Source: an uncultured Clostridia bacterium (lineage in GTDB: Bacteria > Bacillota > Clostridia > Christensenellales > Borkfalkiaceae). From it: a stretch of 64,000 nucleotides of DNA. A program made the translations under genes and the position numbers. How positions within the stretch are numbered: the stretch's first letter is position 1; every line of letters starts with the position of its first letter. Below are positions 15,520-25,147 of this stretch, piece by piece. Below the pieces are notes generated by a model, which saw only the letters and a list, made by a program, of their open reading frames with translations, did not search any database and was not told the origin of the DNA. The DNA is taken from positions 14,376-78,375 of the forward strand of contig CALDOZ010000037.1 in the NCBI GenBank assembly GCA_937912025.1, read 5' to 3'.

Positions 15520-17340
15520 ATGGCAATTACTAAAAAAGAAAATATTAGAAATTTTTGCATAATAGCGCATATTGACCACGGTAAATCAACCTTAGCCGAT
15601 AGACTTATTGAGATGACGGGGCAAGTTGCCGAGCGTGATATGGAAGCCCAACTTTTAGACTCAATGGATCTTGAGCGTGAAAGGGGCATTACTATAAAAC
15701 TTACGCCAGTAAGAATGTCATATACTGCTAAAGACGGCAAAAATTATATTTTTAATTTAATAGATACTCCTGGTCACGTTGACTTTACTTACGAAGTTTC
15801 GCGTAGTTTAAAAGCGTGCGAGGGCGCAATTTTAATAGTTGACGCGTCGCAAGGTATTCAAGCGCAAACTCTTGCAAACGTATACTTAGCGCTAGATAGT
15901 AATCTTGAAATTATGCCAGTTATTAATAAGGTTGACTTGTTGTCGGCAGATCCAGACGCAACCGCCAAAGAGATTGAAGACGTTATTGGGCTTGACGGCA
16001 CTAACGCGCCGAGAATATCTGCTAAAAACGGATTGAATATCGGTGACGTTTTAGAAAGAATAGTAACGGAAATTCCTTGTCCGTCAGGTGATGATGAAGC
16101 GCCGTTAAAAGCGCTTATTTTCGATAGTTATTACGATAATTTTAGAGGCGTAATACTTTTCGTTAGAATTTTTGACGGTGAAGTTAAAACGGGTACTAAA
16201 ATTAAAACTTTTATGTCGGACAAAACTTTCGACGTTGTCGAAGTTGGAACGTTCAATCCTGAACTTCGCGCTAAAACTTCGCTTGTGTCTGGCGAAGTTG
16301 GTTACATTGCCGCGTCAATTAAATCTATTAGCGATATTGAAGTTGGCGATACGGTCTTTGACGTAAACAACCCAATATCAGAGCCACTTCCTGGCTATAA
16401 AAAGGTGCAACCCGTTGTGTTTAGCGGTATTTATCCGCTTGACGGTTCTAAATTTAACGACCTTAAAGAAGCATTATTAAAATTAAAATTAAACGACGCC
16501 GCTCTTACTTTCGAGCCTGATAACTCGGTAGCGCTCGGTTTTGGTTTTAGATGCGGATTTTTAGGTCTGCTTCATATGGAAATTATTCAAGAACGCTTAG
16601 AAAGAGAGTTCGGTCTTGATATTATTACGACAGCGCCGTCCGTTTCGTACATCGTACATAAAACTGACGGGGAAGTATTTACCGTAGAAAATCCAAGTAA
16701 ATTACCACCGGTAACGGAAATTGATTATATAGAAGAGCCTATAATTAAGGCTAACGTTTACACTCCGCCAGAATTTGTCGGCGCGATAATGGAACTTTGT
16801 CAAGAAAAACGCTGCAACTTTATCGATATGGTGTATATTGATGATAAACGCGTAAAAATGAATTATATTTTACCGCTTAACGAAATAGTTTTCGACTTTT
16901 TTGACGGGTTAAAATCAAGAACTCGCGGTTACGCGTCGTTTGATTATGAAGTTGACGGGTATAAAAAATCAGACCTTGTTAAACTTGATATGCTTTTAAA
17001 CGGCGAAGTGTGCGACGCGCTTTCACTTATCGTTCATAAAGATAAAGCATACCCAAGAGGTAGAGCGATAGCCGAAAAGTTAAAAGACGTTATTCCACGC
17101 CAAATGTTTGAAATTCCAATTCAAGCGGCAGTCGGGGGAAAAGTCATTGCGCGTGAAACTGTAAAAGCGCTTAGAAAAGACGTTCTTGCTAAGTGTTACG
17201 GTGGCGATATTACGCGTAAAAAGAAACTTTTAGAAAAACAAAAAGAAGGCAAAAAGAAAATGAGACAGTTAGGCTCGGTTGAAATACCGTCGGAAGCCTT
17301 TATGTCAATACTTAAAATTGACAGTTCAGAAAGAAAATAA
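15520..17340 (+). CDS. lepA: Elongation factor 4 (LepA)
   Basis: LepA/EF4 is a ribosome-binding translational GTPase implicated in back-translocation and 30S biogenesis. The 606-residue protein shows G1 [14 protein letters not shown] near residue 17, RGITI (G2), [14 protein letters not shown] (G3) and NKVDL (G4). It then has domain II, the EF-G-like III and V domains, and the LepA-specific C-terminal domain ending with [16 protein letters not shown]. The ATG at 15520 matches the usual [21 protein letters not shown] start, with TTAGGAAAT upstream; the open frame extends 31 codons further but is leader. It is followed at 19 bases by hemW, a typical pair. Confidence 0.97.
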   Translation: MAITKKENIRNFCIIAHIDHGKSTLADRLIEMTGQVAERDMEAQLLDSMDLERERGITIKLTPVRMSYTAKDGKNYIFNLIDTPGHVDFTYEVSRSLKACEGAILIVDASQGIQAQTLANVYLALDSNLEIMPVINKVDLLSADPDATAKEIEDVIGLDGTNAPRISAKNGLNIGDVLERIVTEIPCPSGDDEAPLKALIFDSYYDNFRGVILFVRIFDGEVKTGTKIKTFMSDKTFDVVEVGTFNPELRAKTSLVSGEVGYIAASIKSISDIEVGDTVFDVNNPISEPLPGYKKVQPVVFSGIYPLDGSKFNDLKEALLKLKLNDAALTFEPDNSVALGFGFRCGFLGLLHMEIIQERLEREFGLDIITTAPSVSYIVHKTDGEVFTVENPSKLPPVTEIDYIEEPIIKANVYTPPEFVGAIMELCQEKRCNFIDMVYIDDKRVKMNYILPLNEIVFDFFDGLKSRTRGYASFDYEVDGYKKSDLVKLDMLLNGEVCDALSLIVHKDKAYPRGRAIAEKLKDVIPRQMFEIPIQAAVGGKVIARETVKALRKDVLAKCYGGDITRKKKLLEKQKEGKKKMRQLGSVEIPSEAFMSILKIDSSERK

Positions 17341-17359
17341 GTAATATTTAGGAGTTTTT

Positions 17360-18472
17360 ATGCCCGGAATTTACGTTCACGTTCCATTTTGTAAAAGTAA
17401 ATGCACTTATTGCGATTTTGCGTCTTTTCCCCGTGAAATAGGAAAGGCGGAAGCGTATTTTGCGTGCTTATATAAAGAAATTAAAGGTAGAAGCGAAAGT
17501 TTAAAGCATCTTACCTTTGATACTATATATTTTGGTGGTGGAACGCCGAGTTTTGTAGATGCTAAATTTATTTACGGCGCAATGAAACAAATTGCCACTA
17601 CTTTTAGCGTAAAACCAAGCGCCGAAATTACTCTTGAAGTTAACCCGGGAACTATTGACGAAGAAAAATTAAAAGTATATAAAAACGCTGGTATTAACCG
17701 TTTTAGTATAGGTTTGCAATCGGCAAACGATAAAGCGTTAAAAACTCTTAATAGAATTCATAACGTAGACGATTTTAAAAAAGCAGTTACTCTTCTTAGC
17801 GATTACAATGTTTCAGTCGACGTTATGATAGGACTTCCCGGCGAAGATTTTTTAGACGTTAAAAACACTATTGAACTTGCAACTTCGTATAAAAACGTTA
17901 ATCATATTTCGCTATACGCTTTAAAAGCCGAAGAAGGTACGCCAATGTTTACAAAATATTTAAACGGCGAATTACCGTCTGACGACGAAGTTGCCGATAT
18001 TTACGATAGCGCTTGTAAACTTTTAAAAGAAAAAGGGTATAATAGATACGAAGTATCTAATTTTAGTAAAGAAGGCTACCGTTCAAAACACAACCTTAAT
18101 TATTGGAAGCGTGGCGAATACATAGGCTTTGGCGTGGGCGCATCGTCGTTTATATCGGGTAGGCGTTTTACCAACACCGAAAGTATTGACGAGTACGTTC
18201 ACTGCATTTTAAACAACCGCGTAGCCGAAGTTTTTTCAGAAGAAGTAAACGGTCAAGACGCTAAAGGCGAGTTTGTAATGCTTGGGTTAAGAACGAGTGA
18301 CGGTATTAACCTTGCCGAGTATAAAAAAATATTTGGTACTACTTTTAAAAACGATTTTAAAGATGCGTTAATTAAAAATAAAAACTATCTTCAAATTAAA
18401 GGGCAAAACGTAAGCATAAAAGAAGAATATTTATACGTTCAAAATACTATTTTAGTTGATTTTATAGGATAA
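17360..18472 (+). CDS. hemW: Radical SAM heme chaperone HemW
   Basis: HemW is a coproporphyrinogen-III-oxidase-like radical SAM protein that binds and delivers heme rather than oxidising the porphyrin. The 370-residue protein has the cluster motif CKSKCTYC (CX3CX2C) at residues 10-17, YFGGGTPSF near residue 55 and IGLQS. A fourth cysteine as in HemN (CX2CXC) is absent, as expected for HemW. The gene pair lepA-hemW is conserved in Firmicutes. An AGGAG site precedes the ATG. Confidence 0.93.
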   Translation: MPGIYVHVPFCKSKCTYCDFASFPREIGKAEAYFACLYKEIKGRSESLKHLTFDTIYFGGGTPSFVDAKFIYGAMKQIATTFSVKPSAEITLEVNPGTIDEEKLKVYKNAGINRFSIGLQSANDKALKTLNRIHNVDDFKKAVTLLSDYNVSVDVMIGLPGEDFLDVKNTIELATSYKNVNHISLYALKAEEGTPMFTKYLNGELPSDDEVADIYDSACKLLKEKGYNRYEVSNFSKEGYRSKHNLNYWKRGEYIGFGVGASSFISGRRFTNTESIDEYVHCILNNRVAEVFSEEVNGQDAKGEFVMLGLRTSDGINLAEYKKIFGTTFKNDFKDALIKNKNYLQIKGQNVSIKEEYLYVQNTILVDFIG

Positions 18473-18478
18473 AACAAA

Positions 18479-21400
18479 ATGAAAGAATTCGTTCATTTAC
18501 ATCTTCATACCGAATATTCTTTATTAGACGGTATGGCTAATATATCAAAGGTAACAAAGCGCGCAAAAGCGCTTGGCATGCCTGCTATTGCAATGACCGA
18601 CCACGGTAATATGTACGGCGCGGTTGCCTTTTTTGATGCTTGTACTGCATGTGGCATCAAACCTATTTTTGGTACTGAGTTTTACGTTTGCGACGATTTG
18701 ACTTCACGCGGTAAAGTTAAAACAGATGATGCAGAAGGCGGATATAAAGACCGTAGGCACTTAGTTTTGCTTGCTAAAAACGAAGAAGGCTATAAAACTT
18801 TATCATTATTAAACGCCATTGCTTTTCGCGACGGATTTTATTATAAACCGCGTATTGACTTAAAAACGCTTGCCGAGCATCACGAAGGATTAATTTGTTT
18901 ATCTGCTTGCGTTGGCGGTGATATTCCTCAAGCAATACTCCGTCACGACTATAAAAAAGCCGAAGAATTAGTGGTGTTTTTTAAAGGGTTATTTGGTGAA
19001 GATTTTTATCTTGAAATTCAAAATCACGGACTCGAAGAACAAATATTAGTAAACTCTTACTTGCGTTCATACGCTAAAAAGTATAACGTTAAACTCGTTG
19101 CTACTAACGACGTTCACTATATTGATAAAAGCGACGCGTCAATTCACGACGTTTTAATGTGTGTTCAAACAAGTTCTAAAATAGATTCTCCTAACAGAAT
19201 GAAAATGCCTTGCGACGAGTTTTATCTTAAAACGTACGACGAAATGCTTGAAGCATTCCCAGACGACGAAGACGCTCTCGCAACCACTTTAGAAATTGCA
19301 AATAAGTGTAATTTTGGTTTTACCTACGGTAATTACATGTTCCCAAGGTACGTTCCTGAAAACGGCGACGACCCAATGACGTATATAAATAAACTCATTG
19401 ATAAGGGCATAAAAGAAAAATGCGGTGGCGTTAGAACAAAGGTAATTGACGACCGTATAAATATGGAATTATCCGTAATTTCTAAACAAGGATTTATTGA
19501 ATATTACTTAATAGTTTGGGATTATATTAACGCTGCAAGACAAATGGGTATTTCAGTAGGTCCTGGCCGTGGTAGTGGTGCAGGTTCAATGGTTGCTTAC
19601 TTAATTGGTATAACCGACATTGACCCTCTTAAATACGACCTTTACTTTGAGCGTTTTTTAAACTCAGAGCGTGTATCCGCTCCCGACTTTGACGTTGACT
19701 TTGAAGACTCACGCCGTCAAGAAGTTATTGATTACGTTCGTAGAAAGTACGGTGACGATAGAGTTGCTAAAATTATAACTTTCGGCACTATGGCGGCAAA
19801 AAACGCCATTAAAGATATAGGTAGAGCGTTAAACGTTCCTTACGCTGAAACTGACAAAATTACTAAGGCGATACCTAATAAAGTTGTTAAAAACGGCGTA
19901 ACGCTTGAAATTAAAAGACCTAATATTTTAGAAAAAGTATTTGGATTTTATCAGCCTAGCGAAAAGGAAATTAAAGACGGTATTACCGATTATTCAGTTC
20001 CAGAACTCGTTCAAATGTATCGTGAAAGCGACGAAGTTAAGCGCGTAGTTGATATTGCAATGCGCCTTGAAGATATGCCACGTCAGTCAAGCACGCACGC
20101 TTGCGGTGTTATTATTGGTCACGATATTTTAGATAAGCACATGCCACTATCAAGAAACGGCGAAGATATTACCACGCAGTATACGGGCGTCGAACTTGAA
20201 CACCTCGGATTTTTAAAGATGGACTTTTTAGGTCTTAGAAACCTATCCGATATTAAGATGGCTATTGAATACGTTAAAGAAAACCACGGTATAGACGTTG
20301 TTTTTGATAGAAACGGTTATGATGATAAAGGAGTTTACGAACTTATATCGTCGGGTAACACAACGGCAATTTTCCAAATAGAATCAAGTGGATTTAAAGA
20401 CTTCTTGTCAAGACTTAAACCGTCTTGCCTTGAAGATATAGTTGCCGCCGTTTCTCTATATCGTCCTGGACCTATGGATTCGATAGGTAAGTTTATCGAC
20501 TATAAACATAACCCATCAAAAATTAAATACGCGCACCCACATTTAGAGCCTATTTTAAAATCAACGTACGGTTGTATAGTGTACCAAGAGCAAGTTATGA
20601 GAATTGTTCAAGACTTAGCAGGTTACACTTTAGGTCAAGCGGACAACGTTCGTAGAATGATGGGTAAAAAGAAAGTTGCCGAAATGGAAAAGGAAGAAAA
20701 AACCTTTATTCACGGTAAGCCTGAGCAAGTTGATAGTCACGGCAAAGTTAGTAGAGCCATTGACGGTTGCTTAAAGCGTGGCGTTCCTGAAGACGTTGCT
20801 AAGCAAATTTGGGCGGAAATGAAAGACTTTGCAAAATACGCTTTCAATAAATCTCACGCCGCCGCGTACTCGCTCGTTACTTATCAAACGGCGTACCTTA
20901 AATGTTATTACCGTCCTGAATTTTTAACGGCGGTATTAAACAACAGAATTACGAATATTACCGAAATTGAAAATTACGTTTCGTACGCTAAAGAAGAAAA
21001 TATACCCGTTCTTCAGCCTGATATTAACGAAAGTAAAACGCTATTTTCCGTTAAAGATGGTAAGATTAGATACGGTTTATCGGCGGTAAAGGGCGTTGGT
21101 ATTTCAGTTATTGACGAAATTATTGCCGAACGTGATAAAAACGGTAAGTTTAAATCGTTTGAAGATTTTGCTAAGCGTTGTATAAAGCACGTTAATAAGC
21201 GTTTAGTTGAAAACTTAATTTATGCCGGAGCGTTTGATTGCTTTAAAGTTTATAGAAGTCGATTAATCGCCGTTTATGATGAAGTTTTAGATAAAGCGCA
21301 ATCAATGCAAAAAGAAAAAGACAGCGGTATAATTAGTATTTTTGAACTTTTAGGCGAAAGTGAGGATATAGTAGTTAAGTATCCAGACATTGCCGAATAC

Positions 21401-22120
21401 GATAATAAAACTAAACTATCTTTTGAAAAAGAAGTTGTAGGCGTTTACGTTACGGGGCATCCGCTTGCAGGGTACGAGGCGGAGTTTAAAAAATTCCCAT
21501 TCTCTACTATGATGCTTTTAAATAAAGACGTAGATGAAGACGGTAACGTCACTTATATAGACGCAACTGACGGAATGAACGTCCAGTTTGGTGGAATAAT
21601 TACTGCAATTAAAAAAATTCAAACAAAATCGGGCTCAACGATGTGTATATTAAACGTTGAAGATATGTACGGCGGAATAGAGTGCGTTATGTTTGCAAAA
21701 ACTTACGAAAAGTATATAAATAAAATTGAAGAAGAAGCGGTAGTTAAAATTAGCGGTCGTTTGCAACTTAGAGAAGGTCGTGATCCAAGCGTTAATATTG
21801 ATAAGATATTTAAAATAGATGAAGAAGACGATACTTTAAGCGGTGGCGGATATAATAATACTTACGGCAACGTATATCAAAACAAAAAACAAGTCCAAGC
21901 AGTTCAAAAACAAAAGTATTTAGGGCTTAACGTTGGTAAAGATGACGTTCAAGAAATTCTTGAAATTTTAGAAGCGTACCCTGGCGATATTACGGTAATT
22001 ATTAAAAGCGAAGGTAAAAAATATCTTGTTTCGCAAAAAATTCGTAATTGTAAGGGTTTAATTAACGAATTACAGTCAATTCTTGACACAAAAGATATTG
22101 TATTTTTTGAAAAACAGTAG
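18479..22120 (+). CDS. dnaE: DNA polymerase III subunit alpha (DnaE)
   Basis: Replicative polymerase alpha subunit of the DnaE type, 1213 residues. The N-terminal PHP domain starts with FVHLHLHTEYSLLDGM (metal-binding histidines). The palm contains VGPGRGSGAGSMVAYL near residue 360 and catalytic aspartates in PDFDVDFE around residues 402-404. The tau-binding/fingers region follows (YRPGPMDSIGKFIDYKH, VYQEQVMRI), then a helix-hairpin-helix segment and an OB-fold (VQFGGIITAIKKIQTKSG) near residue 1040. Firmicutes usually also have PolC, which is not in this window. It is 7 bases after hemW. The pfkA promoter lies in its last codons. Confidence 0.96.
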   Translation: MKEFVHLHLHTEYSLLDGMANISKVTKRAKALGMPAIAMTDHGNMYGAVAFFDACTACGIKPIFGTEFYVCDDLTSRGKVKTDDAEGGYKDRRHLVLLAKNEEGYKTLSLLNAIAFRDGFYYKPRIDLKTLAEHHEGLICLSACVGGDIPQAILRHDYKKAEELVVFFKGLFGEDFYLEIQNHGLEEQILVNSYLRSYAKKYNVKLVATNDVHYIDKSDASIHDVLMCVQTSSKIDSPNRMKMPCDEFYLKTYDEMLEAFPDDEDALATTLEIANKCNFGFTYGNYMFPRYVPENGDDPMTYINKLIDKGIKEKCGGVRTKVIDDRINMELSVISKQGFIEYYLIVWDYINAARQMGISVGPGRGSGAGSMVAYLIGITDIDPLKYDLYFERFLNSERVSAPDFDVDFEDSRRQEVIDYVRRKYGDDRVAKIITFGTMAAKNAIKDIGRALNVPYAETDKITKAIPNKVVKNGVTLEIKRPNILEKVFGFYQPSEKEIKDGITDYSVPELVQMYRESDEVKRVVDIAMRLEDMPRQSSTHACGVIIGHDILDKHMPLSRNGEDITTQYTGVELEHLGFLKMDFLGLRNLSDIKMAIEYVKENHGIDVVFDRNGYDDKGVYELISSGNTTAIFQIESSGFKDFLSRLKPSCLEDIVAAVSLYRPGPMDSIGKFIDYKHNPSKIKYAHPHLEPILKSTYGCIVYQEQVMRIVQDLAGYTLGQADNVRRMMGKKKVAEMEKEEKTFIHGKPEQVDSHGKVSRAIDGCLKRGVPEDVAKQIWAEMKDFAKYAFNKSHAAAYSLVTYQTAYLKCYYRPEFLTAVLNNRITNITEIENYVSYAKEENIPVLQPDINESKTLFSVKDGKIRYGLSAVKGVGISVIDEIIAERDKNGKFKSFEDFAKRCIKHVNKRLVENLIYAGAFDCFKVYRSRLIAVYDEVLDKAQSMQKEKDSGIISIFELLGESEDIVVKYPDIAEYDNKTKLSFEKEVVGVYVTGHPLAGYEAEFKKFPFSTMMLLNKDVDEDGNVTYIDATDGMNVQFGGIITAIKKIQTKSGSTMCILNVEDMYGGIECVMFAKTYEKYINKIEEEAVVKISGRLQLREGRDPSVNIDKIFKIDEEDDTLSGGGYNNTYGNVYQNKKQVQAVQKQKYLGLNVGKDDVQEILEILEAYPGDITVIIKSEGKKYLVSQKIRNCKGLINELQSILDTKDIVFFEKQ

Positions 22121-22126
22121 TATAAT
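22098..22126 (+). promoter_or_regulatory. Promoter of pfkA
   Basis: TTGTAT, 17 bases, TATAAT. The -35 box is inside the end of dnaE and the -10 begins at the base after its stop codon. Confidence 0.75.
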
Positions 22127-22173
22127 ATATAAAAGTATGTTAGAATATATCTATCATAGTTTAGGAGAATCAT

Positions 22174-23136
22174 ATGAAGAAAGTTGCAATTTTAACTAGT
22201 GGTGGCGATGCTCCGGGTATGAACGCTTGCGTTAGAGCGTGCGTTCGTTATGCAATATATAACGATATTGATATTTACGGTGTAGAACGCGGTTACGTTG
22301 GTTTGCTAAAAAACCATATTACGAGATTAAATAGCCGTTCGGTTTCAGATATTATTCATCGTGGCGGTACTATTTTAAAAACGGCAAGATGTCCTGAATT
22401 TAACGAAGTTGAATTTCAACAACAGGCGGCGGACACTTTACTTGCTTACGGCATAGATAGTCTTATCGTTATCGGTGGCGACGGTTCTTTCCGTGGCGCT
22501 AAAGATTTATCGGATAACTGCGGTATTAACGTAGTTTGTATACCTGGAACTATTGATAACGATTTAGCGTATACCGATTACACTTTAGGTTTTGACACTT
22601 CAGTAAATACGGTAATTTCAGCAATCAACAATCTTCGTGATACGATGAGTTCGCACGACAGAGCGTCTTTACTTGAAGTTATGGGTAGAAAATGCGGTGA
22701 TATAGCGCTTTACGCTAGTTTAGCAGGTGGCGCGGAATACTGCATTACTCCAGAAGTTCCGTTCGATATTGAAGAAATGGCAAAATCATTACTTCAATCA
22801 CAAAAACGCGGTAAAACTTCTAATATGATTATTTTAGCCGAAGGCGCTGGAAATAAAGAAGAAATTTGCTCTAAGATTAAACAACTTACGGGTATTTCAG
22901 TTAAAACTACAACTCTTGGACATATTCAACGCGGTGGCTCACCAACAATGGCAGACCGTATTTTAGCCGCAAAAATGGCGGTAAAAGCAGTTGACCTTGT
23001 ACTTGAAGGTAAAACGAATAGAGTTGTTGGTATTAGAGATAATAAAATTATAGATATGGATATTAGCGAGGCTCTTGCTATGCCACGTCAATTTGATAAA
23101 AAACTGCACGATATAGCGCACATTCTTTCACTTTAA
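22174..23136 (+). CDS. pfkA: ATP-dependent 6-phosphofructokinase
   Basis: The committed enzyme of glycolysis, phosphorylating fructose-6-phosphate with ATP. The 320-residue protein has TSGGDAPGMNACVRA at residues 8-22, IGGDGSFRGA with the glycine that marks ATP use, PGTIDNDLAYTDYTLGFDT (catalytic Asp), EVMGRKCGDIA and GHIQRGGSPTMADR. Length is standard for bacterial PfkA. Upstream is its own promoter; downstream, 38 bases away, lies the PPi-dependent enzyme. Confidence 0.97.
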   Translation: MKKVAILTSGGDAPGMNACVRACVRYAIYNDIDIYGVERGYVGLLKNHITRLNSRSVSDIIHRGGTILKTARCPEFNEVEFQQQAADTLLAYGIDSLIVIGGDGSFRGAKDLSDNCGINVVCIPGTIDNDLAYTDYTLGFDTSVNTVISAINNLRDTMSSHDRASLLEVMGRKCGDIALYASLAGGAEYCITPEVPFDIEEMAKSLLQSQKRGKTSNMIILAEGAGNKEEICSKIKQLTGISVKTTTLGHIQRGGSPTMADRILAAKMAVKAVDLVLEGKTNRVVGIRDNKIIDMDISEALAMPRQFDKKLHDIAHILSL

Positions 23137-23174
23137 GATAGTGCTTAATTTAAAATACATAAGGAGAATTAATT

Positions 23175-24428
23175 ATGAAAAATTTAGTTGGCGCAGCAAT
23201 GTTTGCGCAGTCAGGCGGTCCTACTTCAGTTATTAACGCAAGCGCTGCAGGCGTATTTATCGAGGCGTTAAATCAAGAAAATATTACGGCAGTTTACGGC
23301 GCTGCGCATGGTATTAAAGGTGTTTTAGAAGAAGATTTTTACGATATCTCTAAAGAAGATATGAAAGAACTTGAACTTTTAAAATACACTCCATCGTCTG
23401 CTCTTGGCTCTGTAAGATATAAACTTAAAGATTCTAAAAAAGACGATACTGACTATAAAAGAATTGTTGAAGTATTTAAAAAATACAACATTCGTTACTT
23501 CTTCTATAACGGTGGTAACGACAGTATGGATACTTGTAACAAAATTTCTAAATATATTAAAAAATCTGGTTGGGATTGTAACGTAATCGGTGTTCCTAAA
23601 ACTATTGATAACGACCTTTTTGGTACCGACCACTGTCCTGGTTACGCATCAGCGGCTAAATATATTGCTACTACTATTATGGAAGTTAACCTTGATGCTA
23701 AAGTTTACGATACTCCAATGGTATGCGTAATCGAAGCAATGGGTAGAAACGCTGGTTGGCTTACCGCTGCCGCTGCTCTTGCTGGTCACAAAGGTTTAGG
23801 CGCTGACCTTATTTACCTTCCAGAAGTTGCTTTCGACGTTGATAAATTTATTGAAGACGTTAAAGCTGTTTGCGCTAAAAATGGTAATAAATGTATTGCC
23901 GTTGTATCAGAAGGTATTCACGATAAAGACGGTAAACTTATTTGTGAAACAGTAGGTTCTGTTGCAAGAGATAGTTTTGGACACGCTCAACTTGGTGGTG
24001 TAGCATCAGTTCTTGCTAACCTTATTAAAGAAAAAACCGGCTTTAAAACTCGTGGTATTGAACTTTCACTTATGCAAAGATGTGGCGCGCACCTTGCTTC
24101 TAAAACTGACGTTGAAGAAACGTTTAAAGCAGGTAGACAAGCAGTTAAAGCGGCTGTTCGTGGCGTTACTGATAAAATGGTTGTATATAAACGTGAAGAG
24201 AAAGACGGTAAATATAAATGTAAATTTAGTTTAGTTAACCTTAAACTTGCCGCTAACACTGAAAAGACTGTTCCACTTGAATGGATTATTAACGACGGTA
24301 CTTATATTTCTGACGAGTACGTTAAATATGCGCTTCCATTAATTCAAGGCGATGCTAAAGCGCCACTTGAAGACGGTCTTCCAAGATTTGCTAAACTTAA
24401 AAAAGTTCAAGCAGGTAAAAATAAATAA
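23175..24428 (+). CDS. pfp: Pyrophosphate-dependent phosphofructokinase
   Basis: Interconverts fructose-6-phosphate and fructose-1,6-bisphosphate with PPi, working reversibly and saving ATP. The 417-residue length and the sequence YNGGNDSMDTC near residue 114 are decisive: the Asp replacing the ATP-site glycine of PfkA (GGDGS) marks PPi use. Further motifs are AQSGGPTSVINASAAG at the start, PKTIDNDLFGTDHCPGYAS, EAMGRNAGWL and LGGVASVLANLI. Codon use is that of a highly expressed gene. It has a GGAG site and probably shares the pfkA transcript. The region just after the stop is rearranged (24437-26186). Confidence 0.94.
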   Translation: MKNLVGAAMFAQSGGPTSVINASAAGVFIEALNQENITAVYGAAHGIKGVLEEDFYDISKEDMKELELLKYTPSSALGSVRYKLKDSKKDDTDYKRIVEVFKKYNIRYFFYNGGNDSMDTCNKISKYIKKSGWDCNVIGVPKTIDNDLFGTDHCPGYASAAKYIATTIMEVNLDAKVYDTPMVCVIEAMGRNAGWLTAAAALAGHKGLGADLIYLPEVAFDVDKFIEDVKAVCAKNGNKCIAVVSEGIHDKDGKLICETVGSVARDSFGHAQLGGVASVLANLIKEKTGFKTRGIELSLMQRCGAHLASKTDVEETFKAGRQAVKAAVRGVTDKMVVYKREEKDGKYKCKFSLVNLKLAANTEKTVPLEWIINDGTYISDEYVKYALPLIQGDAKAPLEDGLPRFAKLKKVQAGKNK

Positions 24429-24449
24429 TTAATAGTAAAGACGTTTCAT

Positions 24450-24486
24450 TAGTGCGTCAGTAATAGGGATTATTACTGACGCACTA
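24450..24486. repeat. 16-bp perfect inverted repeat (hairpin)
   Basis: TAGTGCGTCAGTAATA and its exact complement TATTACTGACGCACTA enclose GGGAT. It lacks a downstream T-run, so it is not a good terminator. It leads the hairpin train to its right. Confidence 0.85.
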
Positions 24487-24630
24487 GTTATATTTGCCTA
24501 TCGGCAAGTTATATTGCTTTCGCTGTTATATTTTGCTACGCAAAGTTATATTTACCCATATGGTAAGTTATGGCAAATATAATATAACTTTTAGACTTGT
24601 TCTAAAAATATAACTGTTTGCTATGCAAAC
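24487..24630. repeat. Array of GTTATATT spacers and mini-hairpins
   Basis: GTTATATT occurs at 24487, 24508, 24525 and 24545, spaced 21, 17 and 20 bases, with a degenerate fifth copy at 24567. Between copies lie small hairpins: TTGCC-TATC-GGCAA, TTTGC-TAC-GCAAA and TTACC-CATAT-GGTAA, then GTTTGC-TAT-GCAAAC at 24616-24630. The outer GTTATATTTGCC (24487) can also pair with GGCAAATATAA at 24572-24582, enclosing the array as a multibranched structure. No open reading frame covers it. Confidence 0.75.
24588..24609. repeat. Flanking palindrome, left copy
   Basis: CTTTTAGACTTGTTCTAAAAAT is a 7-bp-arm palindrome (TTTTAGA / TCTAAAA). It recurs almost unchanged as CTTTTAGAATGTTCTAAAAAT at 26134-26154, the two copies bracketing the four-helix-bundle and EamA genes. 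Confidence 0.7.
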
Positions 24631-24638
24631 AATATCAC

Positions 24639-24667
24639 TTTACTTAAAACTTGTAATATTGTATAAT
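24639..24667 (+). promoter_or_regulatory. Promoter of the four-helix-bundle gene
   Basis: TTTACT, 17 bases, TATAAT. The ATG at 24674 is only 6 bases beyond the -10 box and no ribosome site is present, implying a leaderless transcript. Confidence 0.6.
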
Positions 24668-24673
24668 AAATTT

Positions 24674-25027
24674 ATGAGTGAAAGTGTTTTAAGAGAAAAA
24701 GCAAAAGAGTTTGCTAAAAATATTGTTTTTATTACAAAAGAAATTAAGTCTAACAAAAAAGAAAGTGTATTAACTAATCAACTTTTACGTTCTGGAACAA
24801 GTATTGGTGCAAATATCCACGAAGCACAATAAGCACAAGGAACGGCTGATTTTATTTCTAAACTTGAAATAGCGTTAAAAGAGTGCTTTGAAAGCGAATA
24901 TTGGTTAGAATTACTTTTTGAAACAGGCTATTTAGAAGAAAACCAATATAAAAAACTTAATAACGATTGTGGTGTTATAAGAAAAATGTTAATTTCTTCG
25001 TGCAAAACAATAATAGAGAAACAATAA
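24674..25027 (+). pseudogene. Four-helix-bundle (S23/IVP-like) protein, interrupted by a stop codon
   Basis: The frame encodes a 117-codon protein of the four helix bundle family (TIGR02436; related to the 23S rRNA intervening-sequence protein and to Avd of diversity-generating retroelements). The first half holds VLTNQLLRSGTSIGANIHEAQ, the family signature. A TAA at 24830-24832 then replaces the tyrosine usually found in HEAxYA. The same frame continues without any shift as AQGTADFISKLEIALKECFE and on to IIEKQ before a normal stop at 25025-25027. The single in-frame stop means a recent nonsense mutation, a sequencing error or readthrough. The intact family member has a basic surface and probably binds nucleic acid. 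No reverse transcriptase or variable repeat accompanies it. Confidence 0.85.
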
Positions 25028-25062
25028 AGGAAACTCGACTTAGAAAAGTCGTGTTTCCTTTT
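25026..25062 (+). terminator. Terminator of the four-helix-bundle gene
   Basis: AAAGGAAACTCGACTT pairs with AAGTCGTGTTTCCTTT (one T-T mismatch) over a short loop and ends in TTTTG. The hairpin begins within the stop codon of the restored frame, supporting the original full length of that gene. Confidence 0.8.
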
Positions 25063-25147
25063 GCTCACGCAAAATTAATTGCATTAAAAGTGATTTTAGT
25101 TTATAATAAACTCACCGATAAATAAGAATTTGAGAGAGAGGTCTCTA

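Noticed and set aside
24487..24630. CRISPR array
   Set aside because: Repeats are 8 bases and spacers about 10-14 bases and are themselves palindromic, with no cas genes nearby.
24830..24832. Possible programmed readthrough or recoding at the internal TAA
   Set aside because: No recoding hairpin or selenocysteine-type signal is evident, and TAA is the least readthrough-prone stop. A nonsense mutation or sequencing error is simpler.
24674..25027. Diversity-generating retroelement accessory protein Avd
   Set aside because: The four-helix-bundle family overlaps Avd, but no reverse transcriptase or template/variable repeat pair is present in the window.
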